A DNA stretch of 64,000 nucleotides from the NCBI RefSeq assembly GCF_040359615.1, contig NZ_CP132942.1, forward strand, positions 1,550,001 through 1,614,000, in the 5' to 3' direction. Positions 1-8,261 of this stretch are shown one piece after another. Made by a program: the position numbers and the translations under genes. Positions within the stretch are counted from its first letter, which is position 1, and every line of letters begins with the position of its first letter. This DNA comes from Tunturibacter psychrotolerans (GTDB lineage: Bacteria; Acidobacteriota; Terriglobia; Terriglobales; Acidobacteriaceae). The notes under the pieces are model-generated. The model did no database searches. It was not told the origin of the DNA and saw only the letters and a list, made by a program, of their open reading frames with translations.

Positions 1-1
1 G

Positions 2-628
2 GGCTCCAGCCTCGGCGAACAGCTCAACCCCATCGACCCCCGCCAAAGCCGCACCATCTCAGCCTGGGACCTCAAGCACAACTTCGTAGCCAGCTACACC
101 TGGGCGCTCCCTCTCGCCACTCTCTTCCGCAAAAGCAACCGCCTCACCGAAGAGTGGAGCCTCTCCGGCGTCGCCCGCTTCGCCTCCGGTTTTCCCGTCA
201 CCTTGTTCGACAACTCCGACAACTCCCTCCTCGGCACCCTCGGCAACGGCGCCAACAACTATCTCCTCGACACCCCGCAGTACCTCCCCGGCGCTCTCAA
301 AATCAACACCAACGGTCGCAACGGACGGCCAGCCTTCAACACAGCGCTCTTTCCCGGAGAGCAATTCGGCCAGCTGGGCAACGCCAAACGCCGAGTCTTC
401 TACGGCCCCGGCATCAACAACTTCGACATGGCCCTCCAGAAAAATCTCCGCTTTGCAGAAGCAAGATCTCTCGAGTTCCGCCTCGAGTCTTTCAACACCT
501 TCAACCACGCCCAGTTTTACGGCCCCGCCGCAGTCGACGGACAAGTCGAAGACACGCAAAACTTCGGCAAAATCGTCAGTGCCGCAGCCCCACGTCTGGT
601 TCAGCTCGCAGCCAAGTTCTCCTTCTAA
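2..628 (+). CDS. TonB-dependent receptor, Oar-like, C-terminal part (5' truncated by window edge)
   Basis: The reading frame is open from base 2 and stops at 628, so only the last ~208 residues are visible. They have the look of the end of an Oar-like outer-membrane beta-barrel: a short stretch mentioning an ALP-barrel strand followed by SGVARFASGFPVTL, then a FDMALQKNLRF...LEFRLESFNTFNHAQF segment and a final phenylalanine in AAKFSF. The same closing segment (VDFSVSKSFH..LQFRAEAINALNHP) ends the two complete receptors downstream, which is the main basis for the call. The plug and carboxypeptidase-regulatory domains would lie upstream of the window. The substrate is unknown. The penicillin-acylase-family gene follows 83 bases later on the same strand. 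Confidence 0.85.
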   Translation, partial: GSSLGEQLNPIDPRQSRTISAWDLKHNFVASYTWALPLATLFRKSNRLTEEWSLSGVARFASGFPVTLFDNSDNSLLGTLGNGANNYLLDTPQYLPGALKINTNGRNGRPAFNTALFPGEQFGQLGNAKRRVFYGPGINNFDMALQKNLRFAEARSLEFRLESFNTFNHAQFYGPAAVDGQVEDTQNFGKIVSAAAPRLVQLAAKFSF

Positions 629-711
629 CGCAAAACTACTCATCTCCAGAAGGTAAACTGTTCGCACCGCTGCGCCATTCGAACGCACCTGCAATGGGAG
701 ACGAGTAGTTC

Positions 712-2928
712 ATGCAGAACAGAAACAGTCGTAAGCCTTTGGCCGTACTCATCGCTGTTCTGCTCGCTTCCTCCACTCTTCACGCTGCCGAAGACAGCGA
801 ATCCGCGCGCTGGAAGCAAGAAGCGGCGAGCGTCGTCATCACCCGCGATGACTGGGGTATCGCGCACATTCACGGCACCACCGACGCTGATGCCGTCTTC
901 GGTATGGAGTACGCCCAGGCCGAAGACGACTTCAATCGCATCGAGACCAACTACATCAACGCGATGGGCCGCCTCGCCGAAGCCGAAGGCGAATCCCGAA
1001 TCTACCAAGACCTTCGCATGAAGCTCTTCATCGATCCCGTTGAGCTGAAAAAGCAGTACACAGCCAGCCCCGATTGGCTCAAAACTCTCATGACCGCCTT
1101 CGCCGATGGCCTCAACTTCTACCTCTACAAACACCCCGAAGTAAAGCCACGCGTCATCCACCACTTCGAGCCGTGGATGGCCCTCTCTTTCACCGAAGGC
1201 AGCATAGGCGGCGATATCGAACGCATCAACCTGCCCCAGCTCGAAGCCTTCTACACGAACCCACCTGCGCCCCCCGCGTCCAATCTCACCGCTCATGAAG
1301 ACGGTCCCTACATCCACGACAGCGACCCCCCCGAGCCCACCGGCTCCAACGGCATGGCCATCGCCCCTTCGAACACACGCGACCACCACGCCCTCCTCCT
1401 CATCAATCCCCACACATCCTTCTTCTTCCGCTCCGAACTCCAAGTGTCCAGCGACCACGACCTCGATGCTTACGGAGCCGTCACCTGGGGCCAGTTCTTC
1501 ATCTACCAGGGCTTCAACGAGCGAGCTGGCTGGATGCACACCTCCAGCGGCGTCGACGCAGTCGACGAGTATCTCGAGACCATCCAGAACAAAGACAATC
1601 GCCTCTTCTACAAATACGGCAACGAACTCCGACCCCTCACCACAGAGCAGATTTCGGTCCCCTACAAAACCGATCACGGCCTCGCCGAAAAGACGTTCAC
1701 CATCTACCGCACCCATCATGGCCCCATCATCCGCGCGGCAGATGGCAAATGGATCAGCATCCGCCTCATGCAGGAACCAATCAAAGCGCTCACACAGTCC
1801 TACATCCGCACCAAGGCAAAAGACTACAAATCCTTCCGCCAGACCCTCGAACTCAAAGCGAACTCCTCCAACAACACCATCTTCGCCGACGCCGACGGCG
1901 ACATAGCCTACTTCCACGGTAACTTCATCCCCCGCCGCGACACCGCCTTCGACTTCACCAAACCAGTAGATGGCAGCAATCCAGCTACAGATTGGAAGGG
2001 CCTTCTCGCCGTCAACGAACTACCCCAGCTTCTCAACCCCGGCAGCGGCTGGCTCTACAACAGCAACAACTGGCCGTGGTCCGGTGCCGGCATCAGCAGC
2101 CTGCGCAAGGTCGACTATCCCGCCTACGTCGAAACCGGCACAGAGACCGCTCGCGGCCTTCACGCCATCCGCGTCCTGCAGGACAAAAAAGACTTCACCC
2201 TCGACTCGCTCATCGCCGCGGCCTACGACAGCTATCTCCCGTGGTTCGACCAAACCATCCCCGCGCTCCTCAACGCCTACGACGCGCTCCCATCCTCCGA
2301 CCCCCTCAAGACCAAACTCGCCGATCCCATTCAGCAACTCCGCACGTGGAACCATCGCTGGGCCATCGACTCCCTCCCAACCTCCCTCGCCATATTCTGG
2401 GGCGAAGACATTCGCCGCAATGTCGCACGCGAAGCCCAAAAGGAAGGCCTCCGCGTCGAAGACTACCTCACCACCAACGCCTCCCCCGAGCAGCTTCTGC
2501 AATCCTTCTCCGCCGCCACCGACGAACTCGCCTCAAACTTCGGCACATGGAAGACCCCGTGGGGCAACATCAATCGCTTCCAGCGCCTCACAGGAGACAT
2601 CGTCCAACCCTTCAACGACGCCGGCCCCAGCATCCCCGTCGGCTTTACGTCTTCCTTCTGGGGCTCCCTCGCCTCCTTCGGAGCCCGCACCTACCCCGGA
2701 ACGAAGAAGTGGTACGGCACCAGCGGCAACAGCTTCGTAGCCGTCGTCGAGTTCGGCGAGAAAGTTCACGCGAAGGCCGTCACCGCAGGCGGCGAAAGTG
2801 GCAATCCCTCCTCTCCTCACTTCAATGACCAGGCGAAACGCTACAGCACAGGCGACCTACGTGATGTTTACTTCTACCCCTCCGATCTCAAGGGACACAT
2901 CGAGCGCCAGTACCACCCCGGAGATTAA
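712..2928 (+). CDS. Penicillin acylase family protein (exported Ntn hydrolase)
   Basis: The 738-residue product starts with a Sec-type signal (KPLAVLIAVLLASSTLHA) and fits the 700-850 residue penicillin/acyl-homoserine-lactone acylase family. The alpha-chain motif ITRDDWGIAHIHG...AFGMEYAQAEDDF type is present near residues 43-75. The expected autoproteolytic junction is Gly211-Ser212 in TGSNGMAIAPS; Ser212 would become the beta-chain N-terminal nucleophile. Family members are made as one precursor, cleaved in the periplasm, and hydrolyse amide bonds of acylated amines (penicillins, N-acyl-homoserine lactones, acyl peptides). Which amide this one cuts cannot be read from sequence. It follows an Oar-like receptor on the same strand with an 83-base gap, so co-transcription is possible. 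The family call is firm; the substrate is not. Confidence 0.9.
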   Translation: MQNRNSRKPLAVLIAVLLASSTLHAAEDSESARWKQEAASVVITRDDWGIAHIHGTTDADAVFGMEYAQAEDDFNRIETNYINAMGRLAEAEGESRIYQDLRMKLFIDPVELKKQYTASPDWLKTLMTAFADGLNFYLYKHPEVKPRVIHHFEPWMALSFTEGSIGGDIERINLPQLEAFYTNPPAPPASNLTAHEDGPYIHDSDPPEPTGSNGMAIAPSNTRDHHALLLINPHTSFFFRSELQVSSDHDLDAYGAVTWGQFFIYQGFNERAGWMHTSSGVDAVDEYLETIQNKDNRLFYKYGNELRPLTTEQISVPYKTDHGLAEKTFTIYRTHHGPIIRAADGKWISIRLMQEPIKALTQSYIRTKAKDYKSFRQTLELKANSSNNTIFADADGDIAYFHGNFIPRRDTAFDFTKPVDGSNPATDWKGLLAVNELPQLLNPGSGWLYNSNNWPWSGAGISSLRKVDYPAYVETGTETARGLHAIRVLQDKKDFTLDSLIAAAYDSYLPWFDQTIPALLNAYDALPSSDPLKTKLADPIQQLRTWNHRWAIDSLPTSLAIFWGEDIRRNVAREAQKEGLRVEDYLTTNASPEQLLQSFSAATDELASNFGTWKTPWGNINRFQRLTGDIVQPFNDAGPSIPVGFTSSFWGSLASFGARTYPGTKKWYGTSGNSFVAVVEFGEKVHAKAVTAGGESGNPSSPHFNDQAKRYSTGDLRDVYFYPSDLKGHIERQYHPGD

Positions 2929-3017
2929 AGCTGCCATTTGATTTCTGAGTTATTCCATTGGCGTCAACCAAGCTGTCTCAGGTCCTGAGTCGTGTAGAAT
3001 CCTCAAACCACCACATC

Positions 3018-3665
3018 ATGATTAAGCTGGCTAAAATCCCAAACCTTACTGAGCTTACCTACCGGAGCATTAAGCAGAATGTGCTGAATGGGACGTTAGG
3101 GGAACTATCCCGGCTCACCGAAGAGTCCCTCGCCACCCAACTCGGAATCAGCAAATCTCCCGTACGCGAAGCACTCAATCGATTAGAAGCTGAAGGTCTC
3201 GTCCGCATTGAAGCGCGGCGCGGTGCCTACGTTCGTCAGTTCTCCGCGAAAGAGATCAAGGACCTCTACGAGCTTCGCGAAGTTCTCGAGATGCACGCCA
3301 TCGACGCGGCCAACATCACGCCGAAGTTGCTCAGCGATCTATCAGCCAGCATCAATCGCACCAAGAAGTTTCTCAAGAACGGCAACAAGCTCGAGCACAT
3401 CGAAGAAGACATGCGGTTTCACAATCTGATCACCGCAGCCACCGGCAACCAGGAGCTTTGCCGCGTCCTCGACAACGTCCAGCAAAAGGCCCTTCTCTGC
3501 CGTTCCAAGTCCTACGAACTTTCGGCAACAACTGCTCCCGTCGCTCACACGAAGATCTACCAGGCTCTCAAAAAGGACTCCAGGCGCGAGGCGCGTCTAG
3601 CCATGCGCGAGCACATAGTCTTCGTTCGCGAACGCTTACTGGCCACCTTTAAAACATCGAGTTGA
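3018..3665 (+). CDS. GntR family transcriptional regulator, FCD (FadR/VanR) subfamily
   Basis: An N-terminal winged helix-turn-helix (LTEESLATQLGISKSPVREALNRLEAEGLVRIEARRGAYVR) is followed by an all-helical FCD effector domain with the usual acidic and His residues (EEDMRFHNLI, AHTKIYQAL, REHIVFVRE) that bind a metal and a small carboxylated ligand. I placed the start at the ATG at 3018, giving 215 residues and a usual family N-terminus; a TTG at 2958 in the same frame would add 20 residues. Neither has a strong ribosome site. It sits between the acylase gene and a receptor gene 634 bases downstream. FCD regulators commonly control neighbouring uptake or sugar-acid/fatty-acid genes, so the receptor at 4300 is a possible target, but no operator can be assigned to it. 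Confidence 0.88.
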   Translation: MIKLAKIPNLTELTYRSIKQNVLNGTLGELSRLTEESLATQLGISKSPVREALNRLEAEGLVRIEARRGAYVRQFSAKEIKDLYELREVLEMHAIDAANITPKLLSDLSASINRTKKFLKNGNKLEHIEEDMRFHNLITAATGNQELCRVLDNVQQKALLCRSKSYELSATTAPVAHTKIYQALKKDSRREARLAMREHIVFVRERLLATFKTSS

Positions 3666-4299
3666 ATTTCTAACAGTACACACAGCACACCACACGACTA
3701 CTTCGAGGAGGCATACTCCTCAGAAGATCGACGAGGTGTCCCGCTGTCTCAGAGACCATCGATGTCGTCTGAAACGGACCGCCTGAAGAATTCCGGGCCA
3801 TCTGTTCCGACGTACTTTCTCGTCAGTTACAAGACTCCTTCCACGATCGATTTTTTCGAAAATCAGAGTCTTCCACCTTCTTCGGCTCTCATCCTTCCTT
3901 CTCCTCTAAGTAACTGATTTAAAACTCGCGCAGCGTGAATCCCCGCTGCCCATCAGGGGTTTTGGAAACATCACTCAGAAGCCGAGCATGCGGTAGGACC
4001 TCTTCTATTCACATTTTGCCCTTGCATGTTAGTACAGTTGTCTATACCATTTGGCCTTCAAAAGAATTCATTATTTCGGAACGTCTAAATCGATATCGAA
4101 AGTTTTCTGCTCGCGGTTTGTTGCAGGGTTTCGCGACAACCGCAATGTCCGAGGGAATAGTTATCAAACGAGACGCAAAGGATTGAAGTCGCTGCGCAAC
4201 GACAAACTGCAGTGCTACTCAACCTCAGGCGCAAACACTCATAAAAATCTGAGCGACAGTCGAAGTCGCTTCAAAGAGAAATGTAATTGGAGGCCACCA
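3666..4299. other. Gene-free upstream region of the receptor at 4300
   Basis: This 634-base stretch separates the GntR gene from the receptor start. An open frame runs through its right half into the receptor gene, but the residues before 4300 lack a signal peptide and do not resemble the family, so I treat it as leader DNA. It holds the NagR-type box at 4035-4049. I see no convincing -35/-10 pair and no repeat. Confidence 0.6.
4035..4049. promoter_or_regulatory. Candidate NagR/DasR-type operator upstream of TonB receptor
   Basis: TTGTCTATACCA (4038-4049) matches the DasR/NagR/YvoA operator TGGTCTAGACCA at 10 of 12 positions, and its complement TGGTATAGACAA resembles typical NagR sites. The 13 bases CAGTTGTCTATAC are identical to those at 29906-29918 upstream of nagR in this window. 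It lies about 250 bases before the receptor start, rather far for direct repression unless the transcript has a long leader. Confidence 0.5.
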
Positions 4300-7200
4300 A
4301 TGAGAGTACGCATCGCTTTATGCAGTTTCTTCACGTTTCTGATCTGTACCTTTGCCCATGGGCAGGACATCAGCGCTAAGATCACCGGAACAGTCACCGA
4401 CGCCTCAGGCGCCGTCGTCGCAGGCGCGGAAGTCACAGCCCGCGAGATCTCCAGAGGCACCACCTATGACACCCGAACCAGTGCCTCCGGCATCTACTAT
4501 CTTTCCCCCCTCCCCGTAGGTCAGTACACGCTCAAGGTCACAGCCCAGGGGTTCTCCTCGTCAGAGCGCCCCGCCTTCACGCTCGACCAGGCACAGACCG
4601 CACGTATCGACATCGCCTTGACCGTCGGACAAGCCTCGCAGACGGTCGAAGTCACAGGCGCGCCGCCTCTCCTCCAAACCGATGACAGCTACCTCGGCAC
4701 CGTTCTCGATGCTCGCGCCAATGTCACTCTCCCCCTTGCTACACGCAACTATAACCAGCTCACCCTGCTCTCGCCCGGCGCCGTCACCTTAAACCCCAGC
4801 TCCTTTACCGGTCCGCAGGCTAGCTTCCAGGTCGGACGCCCCTACATCAACGGCAACCGCGAGCAGACCAACAACTACATCCTCGATGGCATGGATAACA
4901 ACCAGATCGACAACAACGACGTAGCCTTCGCCCCCAGCGTCGACGCCATCCAGGAGTTCAACCTCATCTCCCAAAACGCGCCATCCTCTTATGGCAACTA
5001 CCTCGGCGGCATCGTCAGCGTCACCATCAAATCCGGAACCAACCAGTTCCATGGCGACGCCTTCGAGTTCATCCGCAACGACGTCTTCAACGCCAACACC
5101 TGGGCCAACGGCCTCACCAAGACGGCTGGCGGCAGCGCAGCTCCCACACCGAAGCTTCGCTGGAACGAGTTCGGCGGCTCTATCGGCGGTCCCATTGTTA
5201 AGGACAAACTCTTCTTCTTTGCCGACTACCAGGGCTCCCGCTTCGACCAGCCCGCAACTTCGGCGCTATTTACCGTTCTCACGACTCCCGAGCGGAACGG
5301 CGACTTCTCCGCTCTCTGCACCGCTGGCTTTAACACTCAGGGCGTCTGCAAGAACCTGGCGCAGCAGCTCTACGATCCCCACTCCGCAGGTACCCCCACT
5401 GGCCGTCTGCCCTTCCTGAACAACCAGATCAGCAGCAACATCAGCCCCGCAGCATCGAAGATTCTCAACTCGCCACTCTATCCCCAGCCCATCAACTCCC
5501 TGGCCACCAACAATCAGATCAACCTCACCCATAGCTCCACCAACTCGGACCAGGGCGACCTCAAGATCGACTGGGTAGCCACGCAGAAAGATCACATCTA
5601 CGGCCGCTACTCCCAGCAGAACATCTCCAACCCCACCACCAACAGCCTCCCGCTGCAGGGCAACTCGCTCAGCACCTACCCGCTCTACAACGGTGTCATC
5701 GACTACTCCCACACCTTCAGCTCCACGCTCATCAATAACCTTCGCTTCGGCGGAAGCTACTTCCCCGTCACCTTCAGCAACACCAACCCCACCGGTCAGG
5801 ATCTTCCTGCAACCTTCGGCATCGCCGGAGCCGCACCAGGACAGACCTTCCTGCCTCAGATGCTCTTCGCCGGTGCCTTCAACGCCTCTGACTTCGGCAA
5901 TGACAACCTTGTTCAGCAGTTCCACGACACTGTGGTCCAGGTCGAAGACACCGTCACCATCGTTCACGGCAAACACACCTTCAACCTCGGCTTCGAGTTC
6001 TTCCGCTACATCACCAACATCCTCTACGTCGGCAACTCCGGCCTCGCCGGACAACTCACCTTCAACGGCTCCTTCACCGGCAACCCTGGCGTCGTGATCC
6101 CTGGCGCAAATGGTTCCACCACTACCCCCAGCGGCTTCGCCGAAGCTGACTTCCTCCTTGGCCTACCTGAAAACGTAGCCGTTGGCACAGGCACCGGTCA
6201 CAGTCTGCGCAACAACCTCTTCTCCGGCTTCGTCCAGGACGACTGGCATGCTCTACCAAACCTCACCCTCAACCTCGGCCTCCGCTACGAGGTCATCAAT
6301 CCCCGCGCCGATGCCCACAACGAGGCAGTCAACTACGGCCTCTTCACTGGCGACGTACAAATCGCCGGCATGAACGGCAACTCCTCCGCGCTCTATAACC
6401 AGTACAACGGCCCCACCAACTTCCAGCCTCGTATCGGCTTCTCCTGGCAGCCCAACGGCGATAAAGCCATGGTCGTCCGTGGAGCTTACGGCATCTCGAA
6501 CTTCAGCGAAACCACCGGCACCGGCAACCTGCTCTTCCAGAACCCACCCTTCGCCGTCCAGCCCAACGTGACCAACGCCGGCGGCTCCGTGCCCCTCCCG
6601 TCTTCCAACCTCGATGAAGGCTTCTCCACCCTATCCGCCCCCGGCTGTACTGCAGCCTTGGCCATCGCGCAGTCACCCCTCTGCTTCGCCAATGCCGGTA
6701 TCCACGCCTTCGACCCCAACAACACCCGCCCTGCCGTCTCCCAGCAGTACAACCTCACCGTTCAGCGGCAGATCGGCAACTCCTCCACCTTCTCCATCGG
6801 CTACGTTGGCCAGAAGACTGATCACCTCATGGCCATCTCGCTCATCAACCAGAAGGTCCTCGAGGCCAACGGCAACATCGCACCGAGCCCTTACCTCAAT
6901 CCCACCCTCCAATCTCTCGTCGGTCAGGCGCGTCTCACCTCGTCCGTCGGCTACTCCAACTACAACGCCATCCAGACCAGCTTCCAGCAGCGTCTCAGCC
7001 ATGGTCTCGAGTTCCAGGCCAACTACACCTTTGCCAAGTGTCTCGGCAACACCTCCGGCTTCTTCGCGCAGTACGGAGACTCCAACGCTGCTTTTACCCA
7101 GGCCGGCAACAACCACTTCTTCTTCCAGAACACCTACAACCCCGCAGCCGACTACGGACGTTGCGACCAGAACGTCACCAACTCCTTCAACGGCTTCGTC

Positions 7201-7722
7201 ACCTATGACCTGCCCTTCGGCCGCGGACGGCAGTTCGGCTCCAACATCCCTCGCGCTGCGGATCTCATCATCGGCGGATGGCAGGCCAACTCCATCCTCC
7301 AGTTCCACGATGGCTTCCCCTTCACCGCACAGGCGACCGACAACTCCGGCACCACCTCTGGCTTCGCTCGTGCCAACTGCGACGGTCCAGCCAGGAACAC
7401 GCCGTACCAGCGCTCTACTGTCGCCGGCAGCCCCGGCTACACCTGGTTCGATCCCGGCTCCGTCTCCCAACCCACCAGCGGCTTCGGCAACTGCGCGGTC
7501 GGCAGCTTCACCGGCCCCGGTCTCCAGGCTGTTGACTTCAGCGTCTCCAAGAGCTTCCACATCGTTGAAAGCCAGAGCCTGCAATTCCGCGCCGAAGCCA
7601 TCAACGCCCTCAACCACCCCATCCTGAACGCTCCCAACTCCTCCATCGGGCCTAACTTCGGTCTCGTCAACGCATCACAGGGAGAACGCAATCTTCAATT
7701 CGCTTTGAAGTACATGTTCTAA
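4300..7722 (+). CDS. TonB-dependent receptor, Oar-like (CarboxypepD_reg domain + plug + barrel)
   Basis: An outer-membrane receptor of 1140 residues. The ATG at 4300 is chosen because it follows a GGAGG site by 6 bases and opens a clean signal peptide (MRVRIALCSFFTFLICTFAHG), cleaved before QDISAKITG. Residues ~24-110 form the carboxypeptidase-regulatory beta-sandwich (GTVTDASGAVVAGAEVTAREI...). A TonB plug region (LDGMDNNQIDNNDVAFAPSVDAIQEF) and a long barrel follow, ending with F as outer-membrane proteins usually do. Such receptors import siderophores, glycans or oligomers using TonB energy; acidobacteria carry dozens. The NagR-type box upstream suggests, by inference only, an amino-sugar or chitin-derived substrate. 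No SusD-like partner is adjacent. A strong hairpin terminator follows. Confidence 0.93.
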   Translation: MRVRIALCSFFTFLICTFAHGQDISAKITGTVTDASGAVVAGAEVTAREISRGTTYDTRTSASGIYYLSPLPVGQYTLKVTAQGFSSSERPAFTLDQAQTARIDIALTVGQASQTVEVTGAPPLLQTDDSYLGTVLDARANVTLPLATRNYNQLTLLSPGAVTLNPSSFTGPQASFQVGRPYINGNREQTNNYILDGMDNNQIDNNDVAFAPSVDAIQEFNLISQNAPSSYGNYLGGIVSVTIKSGTNQFHGDAFEFIRNDVFNANTWANGLTKTAGGSAAPTPKLRWNEFGGSIGGPIVKDKLFFFADYQGSRFDQPATSALFTVLTTPERNGDFSALCTAGFNTQGVCKNLAQQLYDPHSAGTPTGRLPFLNNQISSNISPAASKILNSPLYPQPINSLATNNQINLTHSSTNSDQGDLKIDWVATQKDHIYGRYSQQNISNPTTNSLPLQGNSLSTYPLYNGVIDYSHTFSSTLINNLRFGGSYFPVTFSNTNPTGQDLPATFGIAGAAPGQTFLPQMLFAGAFNASDFGNDNLVQQFHDTVVQVEDTVTIVHGKHTFNLGFEFFRYITNILYVGNSGLAGQLTFNGSFTGNPGVVIPGANGSTTTPSGFAEADFLLGLPENVAVGTGTGHSLRNNLFSGFVQDDWHALPNLTLNLGLRYEVINPRADAHNEAVNYGLFTGDVQIAGMNGNSSALYNQYNGPTNFQPRIGFSWQPNGDKAMVVRGAYGISNFSETTGTGNLLFQNPPFAVQPNVTNAGGSVPLPSSNLDEGFSTLSAPGCTAALAIAQSPLCFANAGIHAFDPNNTRPAVSQQYNLTVQRQIGNSSTFSIGYVGQKTDHLMAISLINQKVLEANGNIAPSPYLNPTLQSLVGQARLTSSVGYSNYNAIQTSFQQRLSHGLEFQANYTFAKCLGNTSGFFAQYGDSNAAFTQAGNNHFFFQNTYNPAADYGRCDQNVTNSFNGFVTYDLPFGRGRQFGSNIPRAADLIIGGWQANSILQFHDGFPFTAQATDNSGTTSGFARANCDGPARNTPYQRSTVAGSPGYTWFDPGSVSQPTSGFGNCAVGSFTGPGLQAVDFSVSKSFHIVESQSLQFRAEAINALNHPILNAPNSSIGPNFGLVNASQGERNLQFALKYMF

Positions 7723-7744
7723 CCCTCTCGCAAACATTTCCCTT

Positions 7745-7786
7745 GGAGGAGAGCGCATCAACACCTTGCGCTCTCCTCCCCTTTAT
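7745..7786 (+). terminator. Rho-independent-type hairpin after the receptor at 4300
   Basis: GGAGGAGAGCGC (7745-7756) and GCGCTCTCCTCC (7768-7779) form a perfect 12-bp stem with an 11-base loop, followed by CCTTTATTT. It begins 22 bases after the receptor stop. Confidence 0.8.
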
Positions 7787-8013
7787 TTAAAGGAGTAACT
7801 AGTCTGAGTCCGAAAAGGTCTCTTTGAATCGTCTGACCAATTCCCAACCCCGTCTTGCATCTCTCCTCAATCCTCCCCCAATTGAGCGCCGTACGGCATA
7901 ATCATCTCCTAGTTCCGATCGAGAGACTTCAGGCAAAAGCCAAACTGGTACGACCAACAATCCCGGTCTGTTCCTGAAGGGTCTTCGGAGTCACCCCCAC
8001 GCCAAAAACTTTC

Positions 8014-8043
8014 TTGACAAGCAATAGTTCAATCCAGCAGAAT
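8014..8043 (+). promoter_or_regulatory. Possible sigma-70 promoter for receptor at 8262
   Basis: TTGACA (8014-8019) is a perfect -35 hexamer; CAGAAT (8038-8043) after an 18-base spacer is a fair -10. The palindrome at 8079-8090 lies about 35 bases past the -10, a sensible place for a repressor. Confidence 0.35.
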
Positions 8044-8078
8044 CCTCAGCCGGGGAAGACTAACATCATTTCCTCTAC

Positions 8079-8090
8079 TCAAACGTTTGA
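8079..8090. promoter_or_regulatory. LacI-family-like palindromic operator
   Basis: TCAAACGTTTGA is a perfect 12-bp palindrome, flanked by ACT on one side and AGT on the other. The AAACGTTT core is typical of LacI/GalR-family operators. No LacI-type regulator is encoded in the window, so the regulator would be elsewhere. Confidence 0.4.
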
Positions 8091-8261
8091 AGTAAATGCA
8101 GTACGAGCTTCACTTGCCGCACAATAGGGCGATTTTTCCATAAAACAGCAACTGCATTCCTAGTTTGTTGAGCAGAATTCAACGAAACTCTGCCAGCCAA
8201 GCACTGCAACGAGAAATCGACTTAAACGATTTACAAACCAAGCACCGAAGGGCAGGACAAT

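Larger units (their letters stand above)
7787..8261. other. Gene-free upstream region of the receptor at 8262
   Basis: No credible ORF lies here. It holds a possible promoter (8014-8043), a LacI-like palindrome (8079-8090) and the 15-mer AATCGACTTAAACGA at 8215-8229 that recurs at 32656-32670 upstream of the giant repeat protein. Confidence 0.6.

Noticed and set aside
4051..4299. In-frame N-terminal extension of the receptor at 4300
   Set aside because: It would place the signal peptide 80 residues inside; the ATG at 4300 has a strong GGAGG site.
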